A stretch of 64,000 nucleotides of DNA from Monarcha castaneiventris obscurior. Its lineage: Eukaryota > Chordata > Aves > Passeriformes > Monarchidae. The stretch covers positions 13,422,001-13,486,000 of the forward strand of contig JAMPIT010000856.1 of NCBI GenBank assembly GCA_026261815.1, in the 5' to 3' direction. The notes beneath the pieces were generated by a model. The model did no database searches and had not been told where the DNA came from. It saw only the letters and a program-made list of their open reading frames with translations. The position numbers were made by a program, and so were the translations under genes. Positions 10,301 to 20,040 of this stretch are shown here, one piece after another; position 1 is the stretch's first letter; every line of letters starts with the position of its first letter.

Positions 10301-13300
10301 GATATGCATATGCTGCTTTTATACAACCACCCCAGAGAATGGAACATGTCTCTAATTCTTTAAGAGCATTAGATTTGTTCTTCCAAATGTCAACAGTTAA
10401 CTGATGACTGCTTGGTATGAGAGCATGAGAAGCCCCTGGTCACTCAGAAAAAGTGAATGTTACATTCTTTGACCTATTACAAATTAACCTGCATAGGATT
10501 TTTGACTCCTGAGAACAAACCTTTAAGTTTGTCGTAACCTGTCTGGATCAAATGATATATTTGTATTTTCCACAGCAGATAAATTTGCCTTTAACCACTT
10601 TCTGAGAAGCAGCAGATTCTGTCAATAAAAAAACTCAATTCTAAATAAGGAGTATTGCCCAGACACTGATCTCCCCTGGTAACAACTATGCCTCAGGCAT
10701 TCAGTCATTCTTTTTTGAAGAGCTGTCTAAAACTCAAGAATTTCAATTCTTTTACCAACATCTATCATACAAAAATTCAATACAAGCTGCTATTTGATTA
10801 AGTGAATAAAGAATTTAATGAAGATCTGTATTATAAGCTGCTAAAGTAAAATAAAAGTAGACAACTGCACTTCAAATTACAAAAAAAAAAAAATATTTCC
10901 TTTACAATGAATAAGACAGTGATGAATCTTACTTGAAGTGTCCTCTGATCTCCTGTTGCATCTTTTATTACGGTCAACAATCCAATCCCACAAGGATATT
11001 TCACACAACTGCATTTGTATATGAAGCATCAAATGATACTCCACCTAACAGAAAAATAATGGTCCATAATTTTGCCCATGTAATATGAACAGTATTTCCT
11101 TGGTTATTTTCTTTAAATAAACCCAAAATTTATTAAACAAAAAACCCCTTCAAAAACAGGTGCCAAAAGGACTTCAAGCATGGTATTTGTAATCTACTGC
11201 ACTCAAGAATCAGATGAAAAAATACTATCTAGTTTTGGGGAGTTTTTTGCTTGTTTTTCAAAATTTAACAATGGTTACATGATAAATGCTAACAAAACTG
11301 GCAGATACATACTTTAATATTCAAAGTAGAGTTTGGAACTTTTCAGATGTACTAAAACAGAGGTTTATTCCAGCACAATTAATATAAAATAGAGAACAAA
11401 AATCAACTTCTTGATATGGAATTTTATGGAATCACAGAATTGTTTGGGCTGCAAAAGACCTTTGAGTCCAACTGTTTGATTTATTACCATGAATATGTAG
11501 CTCAGTTTCTGATAATGTATCAGTTCATCTGATAACTTGGACAACTCAAGCAGACACCTTTAAAACTGGGTTTCTTGCAAGAGGGAACTCCAAGTGACAG
11601 CAAAAGCTTGAACCATTCCAGAGCTGGCTGTGTTACACAGAACATATTGGTGGTGTGGTATGAATGCTACCAAGGTTTTAGAAGCACAAGTGATTCCCTG
11701 CTCAAATCTGCTTTTTATCTTTTTCCCATGTGCTCCTACACTGCATGGACACCACAGGACAGACCAAGACACTTTTACCACTAACAGCTGCTTTAGCCAT
11801 CATTACTGAAAGCTAAATGTTTTCAAGTTTGATGGGGCCGTTTTATGCAGCAGTAGCACTTTTTATTCATACAGGTACTTTGAAAGGACTCAAGGTGCCT
11901 AACACATGGAAAGTTCCTCATTTTTGAGCTTTGCCAGCTCCTCTGGTCATTACATTCCTTGTAATGATGTTACCCATTTAAGTAAAAATTGTCTGAACCT
12001 TTGGCTCTACTTGCAGTCATTTCATTCTTTTAAATTTATTGTTATGAATCATTCCTTTCCTGTCTACTGAACTACTTTAAAAACACCACAAAATTAGACA
12101 GCAGTTAAGAATACTTAAAGAGAATTGCATTTACCTCAAACTCTCCACAGAGTGCTACCTCGTTTTTGGAGCATTCTTCAGAGCAGGGGTTGCTTTCAGA
12201 GCTGGACCTGCTTTCAGAGCTAGCATCTTGATCCAGACTGGAATGAGGTCCCCGTGTTGAATGATTTTCCACATCAGTTGATAAACTGTTAACGTTATTT
12301 ACAAAGTCTTCTTGCAGTTCTATGGATAATTCACATTCATTTGGTTTCACAGACTCTTTGCTATTGCTGTTTGTGAAGTCATCCCTTACATCCATATTCT
12401 GCACTAGTTCTCTGCCCACATTTTTAAGATTGGTACTGTCACAGGACTTCTTTTCTTGTGAGGTAAGGTCGGCAAAGATAATTGAACTATCACTTTCCAC
12501 ACTCTGGATGTGACAGTGATCACTGAAATAATAAAGGGAGAGAAATCCAAGTAAGTACACAGTTTCATACCATCTATTTGTGATACACCATACTGATTCC
12601 TTTTCCCCCCAATTGCAAAATGCACTCCCCCCAACTAAGAATTTAGCTGCTTCCCCACACAAAACTCCAGGATTACATAACTGTCAGTGCAGGCTCCAGC
12701 TGTTTTAACACTTTCTCCCAGCAGGGTTTTTGGACAGCTGTCCCAGACAGCAATGTCTCAGATACACACCTGAAATTGAAGTCAAGTACACGCTGACACT
12801 GAGATTTGTAATACTCACTTGCTACTCTCTTGCTCCAAAGATAATGGCTGCAACTCCATTATTGTTTTACCTGTTGGATGAAAAGATAAATATCGTATTT
12901 TATAAAATAAAGAATGCATGCACATATTTACTAAAAATTAGCATTTAAGCTACAGCACCTCACTGAATTTAACTTTGCTACCTATGCATAGCTCTAGATT
13001 ACCTCTATTTCTGCTGCTGCAAAAGGGGCTTGTTAAGTCTCCTAAGAAGCTACCCTAATATGTAATTCATTTTTCTTTAAGTGGAAAGAAAATATACCTT
13101 GTACAAAGTCACTAAAAGGGTTGTACTGGGCTCTCTTAGATATTTACTTAAATTTCATCTTTCAGAAGTCAGCCTGTTCAAAGTAAGGGCTTACAATGTA
13201 TAAAACAACACACAGTTAAAGAAGCAGCTGCACAAGGCACCACCCTTCAAATCACACTGCTGCTGTTTGGAAGACACTTGGTATCTTGGACATAATGGTC

Positions 13301-16300
13301 ATCAAAATTGCATTTTTATATGAAAAAGCTGTTTTAGCCCACAGAAGTAAATATAAAACACCAATTTTGTAAGACAAGAGAAACGATTTAGTACCACAGA
13401 ACCTACCTATAGGTCTCATTATGTACTTTCCTTACCACCATTAAATACTTGCGAAGGACTCCCAGCATTAAACAGTTGCTTCCCTCAAGATTCTAAGGGT
13501 CACTGGTTAAAAAGTTTTGCCTGTTTTACTCTACTGTCAACTTCCTATGCATTTATGCATTTCTTTTTATGCTTTTGGGCTGGCTGGGCATCAAATCAGT
13601 GACTTGGAAAGCAATAAAGTTATACAGAGCATAACCAAACCTCCCACTAAGAGAGGATCAAAAGATTTAACTGCTAAAGGCATTCCAGGAAAGGACTAGA
13701 CAGCGACCAATGGATTAGGGTTACAAAGGGACCAAAGGACAGAGGGTGGAAGGAGCTGAGAACAAAGAAACTGAAGATAAAACCTGAGAAGAAGGTATAA
13801 AATCAACACAAAAGGAGATAAATTCTCAACAGTTGCAGACAGTAGCTGATACACAAATAATAGTTATTTTATCAGAGAAGTAATACTCTCCTACAAACAA
13901 CAGTAGAGAGGTTGCAAGATGCAAGCAAGAATTACACAATGAGCTGTACTTTCCTTTTGGATGCACTGTTTGAACTTGTTCCATCCAAGCAGTGTGGTAG
14001 CCCACGATATTGGGATGCTGCAACCCAGCCAGCACCTTGACTTCTCGGAGCACCTACAAAGTCCAAAAACCCCACAGTGTGACAGTCCTTTATTCTGAAT
14101 GCTTAGAAACACAAAAGGTAACAAAAAATAAGTTTCTTACAGAGAAAGACCAGATAAAATTGTTACAGTAACAGAGAAAATTTGAAAGCTTTAAAACAAA
14201 TTGATTTTCATGGTTGCAGAGATGATCACATTCAAGTAATTAATATGGTTCTTTTAATGGACTTAAATACCTCTCATTTGCTTTTTTCTACTAAGTATTG
14301 ATAGGCTCAAACCTTTAAAAACTCAGAATGCATAAAAAATTGTATTAGTATTTTTAATATATCAGGAAATATTAGCTACATTAATAAATTAGAACAGAAT
14401 AAGCTAAAGCCAACAAGGTGTTAAAACAGGGACAAAACACAGGAAAAGAAGAATACCTTCATGCAATCTCTTCTTGTAGCCTTCTTAATTTTAATTTTTT
14501 TAATAGCATAGAACTGACCATCTAACTTGTTTCTGACCTGAAAACAATTGCAATAGGAGAAAATTAGATGTTAATGTGCTTGGATTAATAAAATATTTTA
14601 GAATCCACTGTTTTCTAAAATTTTATTTCTGCACCCCATTCATATAGAGTATCACCTGGATCAGAGAATGAAACTGGGATTAGGCCCCTGCTGTCTAAGA
14701 CAGAGATACTGACAGGTCCTGATAACTGCTTAACAGGTCCTCAATAAATATGTGAGACCACACTTGTCATTTCCACATGGCACATCCCTCATGGGGAACC
14801 TTGGGCTGGCCATACACTACAAGTCCTTAATAAAATTAAGCCAATCCCAAGCCAATGTTGACAGTGTAAGTTCATATTAAGGCTCATTTTTTTTCAAGCA
14901 GCCACAACTAAAGCATTGGTGTGTGCAGACTAATTAGTTCTGAGGCTGTTCAAAGTCAATATAACACAATACTTCACATGTGAAATAAGAAGTTTTCTTT
15001 CATTTTAAAAGGGTCAAAATGCACAAAGTAAAACATCTGATATATCCTGCTTCTGCCAAGCAAAACTTATTACAACTAAGCAGCTTTTGAAATGAAACAC
15101 CAACTTTCTTCTAAGGTACAGATTTGCACCTTTTCTATTCAAAAACATTTGGCAGTACAGCCAAAACAGTAACTCCAAATTCCAAACAAAAACTAGATAC
15201 AAACAGATTAGTTTTAAATGTGAGGTAAAGAATACCTTGTATACTTTGCCATATCCTCCTTTTCCTAGCCTAGCAACTTCTTCAAATTCATTCAAGTATC
15301 GTGAAGTCTGTGCTTCAAAGAGAACTTCTTTTTCCCTAATCAGAAAAAGTTAGGCTGCATTAAACTAAATTACAACTCACAAGTAAGATACAGCTGTACA
15401 CATTCTAAAAATACTATTCATGTTATGAAAAGAAGAAATACTTTGACATTACCAGACTGCACCACCCTGAGTTTCAGTGAATACTGAAAACCAGCAGACT
15501 GCAAGAACATGCACAGGTGCTACAAATCCATACTCTTGTTTTAACAGAGGCGTTCGGATTATTTCTTTTACGTTGATGCCTGATAAATCTTGTTTTCCTG
15601 AACAGTGGCAGTGAATGCAAGAGTTGTACTGAAGAAAAAATTTTCACCACATCATTTTGGGAATTTGAAGAAACTTCTACCTTTTTTCTATGTTTCAGAG
15701 CCAAAATATGAAATGCAGTATATATTAAATTCAGAGTGGAGCACAGAACTTTAGGGAAGGAGTTAGTTTAGTATTTCTACATGCTTTCAATACGTACCCA
15801 ATTGCATGAGACTCTCCGTTATCAAGTTCCTACAAAACAACAAAATCCAACATAAAAACATGCCATATAAAAAGAATACATATAAAAAAGAACACATATA
15901 AAAAATCTACTATGCTAGTGGCATGGACAGCTTAATCAAACCAGGAACTGCAACCTCCTTCTGAAGAAAATGAGGTTACAGACAGCCATTCTCATGCTGC
16001 AGAGAGCTTCACCAAATTAAAGTATTATTATCCCACTGGTAATCTGTTAACATCTCTCTGCTGGAGAGATTACTGCCCTTTTAGAGTTCTGCTGGCAAAC
16101 AGGACAAAATGAAGGCTCTAAAATGTGCTTAAAACAAAATTAACTAGCTTAGTTCAAGCAGCAAGATAAGCAAATGGGTCTGATTCAGCCTGAAGCACAA
16201 GTACACAAAATACACCCTCCACTAATGTAAATATAAGGGTGTTAACATAACCAACAGTTTAAAGTTGAAAATGGATGCCTGTCCAAAAAAGCTGTAGCAA

Positions 16301-18573
16301 TACTTACACCACCTCGCCTTTGTTTATAAACACTTTAACTGGTTTTATTATTTATTAAGGTACAAAACATTGATGGCTTCAAAAACTGGTTTCCACCTAT
16401 AGAACCAGAGCATGCCATCCCAAACAGCTAAGGAGTTCTTTTGTATAACTATTAAAAAGACCCAATCCAACATTAAAAGAACTCCCCAAACAAAAGCTCC
16501 TTACTGCAGAGGTTGCCAAAGACATGTAACACAGCTTACCCCGTTAAGTATTTGTTGATTAGCTGCTTTCATCAGTTCAGCAATGGCTCTGTTGTGCTGC
16601 AGTCTTACAGTACTAAATTCATCACAGAAGGCAAAAGGGGAGAGCATGCCTGTTCTTGTGAAAGCCTGACGAAGAACTGCACAAAGGAGCAGAGAAAGGT
16701 CAGAGAAACATTAAATAAAGCCAGCCAATAAGGCCATGCAAAGTTTTTAAACAAGAAATCTTATTTGAAAGATAACACGTCTGAAAAACTGAACAAGCCC
16801 TCCTACTCTAACGCTGTTCCTGTACTCTTAGCAATAAAAACTAATTAAATACAAACCAGAGCTGCTCTATGGGAATCCCTTTGCATAGTAGTTATTTGTC
16901 ATGCCCTTCAGGGTCACAACTGCATCTCCTCTTCCTCCTCATCTCAGCAGACGAATCACACTAACAACCACCCATCCACTTTCATTTTACCTTTGGACTT
17001 ATTTTGATCAGTGAAAAGAAAAATTCAAAGCACGTTCACAATTACGAGGACACATTTATAATCAGAAGTGGTCATGTTAAGATTTTCTAATTCCCCTCCA
17101 AACCCACACACTTGTGCACATACTCATAATAAAGAAGGAAGTCACTCCCTTCCACCACCTCCCCAAGCACCGCACCTCTCTCAGTTGCAGTAAAACAACT
17201 GAGGCAAACAAAACCTAAAAAATGCTGGAGATGGGTGTGACTATGATGTTATAAATGGCACAAATTTCAGCTATGAACAACACATTAGATTATACTGTCT
17301 ACAGTCATGTAAAGTAAGGGCAAAACCCTTGGATATGCTTTCTTAAATGAACTAAGGATATGCCTAAATGAACAAAATACCCATGGTAAGTCACATATCA
17401 AAAAGGTATTTTATAAGTAACACTTCACACTTAACACAAACTCCCTGAATGACTTTATGGCAAAATAAAGGGCTTATAAAGGTATTTGCTCAGATTTTCA
17501 CAGAGTTTTGAAATATTTAGTGAAGACTCTACTACAACTATTTCTTGATAAGTATTTTATTAAATTCCTCTTCTACCTGCATTTTTAGATCACATTTAAC
17601 AGTTACATCATTTACCCTGCTGCCCTTCTCATGATGCAACTCACAGGATTTAGCTGGAACAGAACTGTCTGATTCTTACATCAACAGCAATATTCTGTTA
17701 CTGTTTTCAAAACTAAGACAAGCTGTCATTGCCAATTTAGTTGATTCAAGGTATTCATCCTCTTTAAAGAATCACTCTTGTCCCAGCAGGATGAAACCTA
17801 CAGCTTTGTATTGATATTACACTGTAACTCTGCACAGAAGGGTCTGGCAGGTATTGCAGTAAGGCAGTTTAAGAGACAGGAATGAACTCCTCTTACTAAC
17901 TTCGGAACAAACACCTGGAGTGAACGGGGTTGTGCGTGTACATGTGGCAGAGATGCTCCAGCAGCGACACGAGCAGCAGCTGGTTTTGGATGGTCGAAGT
18001 GAACTTCACGAATTTTTGCGACCCGTTTGCAACTCGCAGCTCCGCCGGCACATCCGACTCTGGAAGAGGGCAATTAGACGAATGAACTTAGCTCTCAGTA
18101 CACACCTATTTACCTGAACATCAAAACAATGTACAACCACAGCTTCAACACAACCCCGGCTCACAGAGGCAGCACCCGAGCTGCCCCTGAGCGAGCAGCT
18201 TAAGACGCTCATTAGGAACCTAATTAATTTTTTTAAGTGCACACGGAAAGCAGCTACCCGGGGAGGCCGAGGCACCTCGTGCCCGAGGCAGGGGGAGCTG
18301 CCCCGGCGGCCTCAGGGCAGGGCACTGCTGAGGGCCTGCCCGCTCTTGCATCACCCCCGCGGCCGCCGCTGCCTCAGAGCGATGGGCAAGGACGGCAAGA
18401 GGAAGGCGGCGGTTCTGCCGTCCCTCCCTCCCTCCGGGGGGAAAGGGGCGACTTCCGCGCTCGCCCACACGGCTGCCCCGCTTACCGTCAAAGCGCGGCT
18501 CCGGGCTCTCCTCAGGGTACTCGATGGCGGGCGGCGGCGCCCGCAGGGCCGCAGCCCTTCTGTCCCCCCACAT
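7367..18573 (-). CDS. EIF2AK1: EIF2AK1 (HRI), haem-regulated eIF2alpha kinase
   Basis: HRI phosphorylates eIF2alpha to slow translation when haem is low or mitochondria are stressed. Fifteen exons: 18573-18486, 18059-17901, 16676-16540, 15829-15798, 15335-15236, 14537-14457, 14053-13936, 12870-12819, 12522-12135, 11044-10933, 9410-9304, 8895-8760 (or 8775), 8645-8566, 8189-7956 and 7489-7367. The total is 1947 nt, 648 aa (643 with the other donor); human is 630. Visible features: N-terminal haem-binding region, Gly-loop GKGGYG 163-168, catalytic Lys185 (AIKK), acidic kinase insert about 235-390, HRDLK 454-458, DFG 475-477, YASPEQL, and a C-terminal coiled coil 609-640. The ATG at 18573 has a good context (cccgccATG). 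The exon 7/8 junction is the least certain. The first exon lies in the CpG island shared with USP42. Confidence 0.95.
7490..7955 (-). other. EIF2AK1 intron 14
   Basis: Noncoding, 466 bases. Apparent open frames in the neighbourhood are shadows of the exon ending at 7956. No repeats recognised. Confidence 0.85.
8646..8775 (-). other. EIF2AK1 intron 12 with tandem splice donors
   Basis: This is the smallest intron of the gene. Two donors 15 nt apart, both AAATG|gta, could start it: exon end at 8775 (intron 129 nt) or 8760 (intron 114 nt). Both leave phase 1, so the proteins differ by five residues (GKMIN). Both intron lengths are multiples of three, and no in-frame stop occurs in the intron. 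It falls in the activation segment, between DFG and SPE. Confidence 0.8.
8896..9303 (-). other. EIF2AK1 intron 11
   Basis: Noncoding, 408 bases, AT-rich, with no recognisable repeats or genes. Confidence 0.85.
9411..10932 (-). other. EIF2AK1 intron 10
   Basis: Noncoding, 1.5 kb, AT-rich, with an A-run near 10880-10892. No repeat family or additional exon is recognised. Confidence 0.8.
11045..12134 (-). other. EIF2AK1 intron 9
   Basis: Noncoding, 1.1 kb. It contains one CR1-like fragment at about 11426-11475. Two overlapping open frames on opposite strands at 11560-11784 show no protein similarity. Confidence 0.8.
11426..11475 (-). mobile_element. Degraded CR1 LINE 3' fragment
   Basis: The text tatggaatcacagaattgtt followed by tgggctgcaaaagaccttt reads as the reverse complement of a CR1 3' tail. 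It is about 50 bases long and diverged. Confidence 0.7.
12871..13935 (-). other. EIF2AK1 intron 7
   Basis: Noncoding, about 1.07 kb. Its 5' edge (on the minus strand) depends on the inferred donor at 13935. No repeats or further exons recognised. Confidence 0.75.
14538..15235 (-). other. EIF2AK1 intron 5
   Basis: Noncoding, about 700 bases. The exon 5 frame stays open a short way into it. Nothing else recognised. Confidence 0.8.
15798..15829 (-). other. EIF2AK1: EIF2AK1 exon 4, a 32-nt micro-exon
   Basis: It encodes [11 protein letters not shown] (last residue split) between a tag acceptor and a gtacgt donor. It was identified because it restores frame between exon 3 (phase 0) and exon 5 (phase 2), leading into [19 protein letters not shown]. 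At 32 nt it is not a multiple of three, so skipping it would shift the frame before the kinase domain. Confidence 0.85.
15830..16539 (-). other. EIF2AK1 intron 3
   Basis: Noncoding, 710 bases, AT-rich. No repeats or genes recognised. Confidence 0.8.
16677..17900 (-). other. EIF2AK1 intron 2
   Basis: Noncoding, 1.2 kb, starting at a gttagt donor. No repeat family, RNA gene or additional exon recognised. Confidence 0.8.
18060..18485 (-). other. EIF2AK1 intron 1
   Basis: A 426-base noncoding intron. Its upstream half (18240-18485) is CpG-island sequence continuous with the promoter; the downstream half is AT-rich. Confidence 0.85.
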
Positions 18574-19118
18574 GGCGGGCGCCGGGGTCCCGGGGCCGCT
18601 CCGCTCCGGCCGGCGGGGCCCGCCCGCCTCCCCGTGGGCGGCTCCGGGGGCTGGGCCAGCGTTTATGGCCTCTGTTTGAGCGCGCAGCGATAAAACATGA
18701 ACCGGACGGATAAAGCCGAGAGGGGAACCTTCGGCCCGGGAGGCGGGGACCGGCAGGCAGGAGCTCATCCCGAAGGTCTGCGGCGGGGACCGGCACCGCC
18801 GGCAGCTCCGCGTGAGCCCCGCGCCCGGACCGGGGGTCGCCGAGCCCCCTCTAGCGGCTCCCGGCCGCGGCACAGGGGCGGTGCCGGTCCCCGTGTGACC
18901 CGGAGGCGCTCGCTGCTCCCCCCGCCGCCGCCGCCGCCTCCTCTCCTCCCCCCGCCCGCCCGCCTGCCCGGCCGGCGCCGGGCCCCGGATGCAAGAGGCC
19001 GGCGGAGGGACGTCATTGTTCCCCGACGGACTGTAACAGTAGGCGGAGCGGGCCGGGCTGAGGCGGGGGCTGCGGCGAGGGGGACCCGGCAGCGCCGAGT
19101 CAAGCGGGGCCGAGCCAG
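18574..19118. promoter_or_regulatory. Bidirectional CpG-island promoter of EIF2AK1 and USP42
   Basis: This 545-base stretch runs from the EIF2AK1 ATG (minus) to the most upstream plausible USP42 first-exon donor (CCAG|gtaatg after 19118). It is extremely GC- and CpG-rich, with no TATA box near either presumed start. A CRE-like site, gacgtcat, sits at 19009-19016; CRE half-sites bind CREB/ATF factors. The 5' UTR of EIF2AK1 and the noncoding exon 1 of USP42 must lie here, but their starts are not readable. Confidence 0.7.
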
Positions 19119-19773
19119 GTAATGGGGCTGGGGGGGCAGCGCCGGGCCCGGCGGCGGCCCCGGCACAGCCCGGCGGCACCGCGTGCGCATCCCGCCTGGA
19201 AATCAATGGGCCGGGGGGAGGGGCCGGCCCGGGAAAGGGAAGGGAAAGCGACCGGCGGGAGCAGCCGGCTCAGCCCAGCCCAGCCCACCGCGCCGGGGCG
19301 CGGGCCGGGCGCTCGGCCGCTGCCCTCCTGGCTGGCGGGCAGCCGGAGGGGGTGGGACCCCCGGGCGGGGCGGGGCGCCGTCCCCAGCACGCGGCGGAGG
19401 GACCCAGCCCCGCCGCCGCCGCCGCCACCCCCTGGGCCGGCGGGACCGGCCCCCTCCCGGCGCGGCGGTGCCTCCGCGCCCGCCCTCTCCGTTCCGCGCC
19501 GGGGTCCCGCCGGCGCCCGCTTCTCCTTCCTCCTACTCCTGCTGCTGTCGGCGTGGGGCACCCGGCGTGGCTCCCCCGCGTCCCGGCGCGGGCGGCAGGG
19601 CGGCCGGGACGGCCCGGGCCCGCGTCCCGCGGCGGGAGCGGCGCTGTGCCCCGCCTGGCCCCGCGTTGTTCCCGCTCGGCGCGGCCGTGGCGGCTCCCGC
19701 GGCCCCTCCGCCCCGTGCCCGGGGGGCTCCGCGCTCAGTTCGCCGCCCCCCCCCCCCGCCCTTCGGCGTTGCC

Positions 19774-19849
19774 ATGGGCACGGAGCCGCCGTTGGGCGCC
19801 GCCGCCGCGGTCCTGCCCCCGGGCCGGGATGGGACGCGGGCCCGGACAG
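19774..19849 (+). other. Possible alternative first exon of USP42 with an upstream ORF
   Basis: An ATG in very good context (gttgccATGG) opens 25 codons, starting MGTEPPLG, up to a possible donor ACAG|gtcagc after 19849. Splicing to 22673 would continue the frame for seven codons and stop at 22693-22695, overlapping the USP42 start. This is an inference; no transcript evidence is available. Confidence 0.35.
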
Positions 19850-20011
19850 GTCAGCACGGGGCCGGGAGGCGGAGGCGGCGCGGCGCGGGCGGGGAGCCGC
19901 GGGGCTGGGGGGCCTGGCGGGTGTGCGGGGTGACGGACAAGGGCGAGGCGGGGGCTCTCTCAGGGCCGGTTCCCGGCCCCCCTCGCCGGCGTGTCGGGAT
20001 GGGTTTTGTTT

Positions 20012-20040
20012 TGTGTGTGTGTGTGTGTGTGTGTGCGCGT
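20012..20040 (+). repeat. (GT)n microsatellite
   Basis: A nearly pure GT dinucleotide run of about 12 units ending in gcgcg, inside USP42 intron 1 at the edge of the CpG island. Confidence 0.9.
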
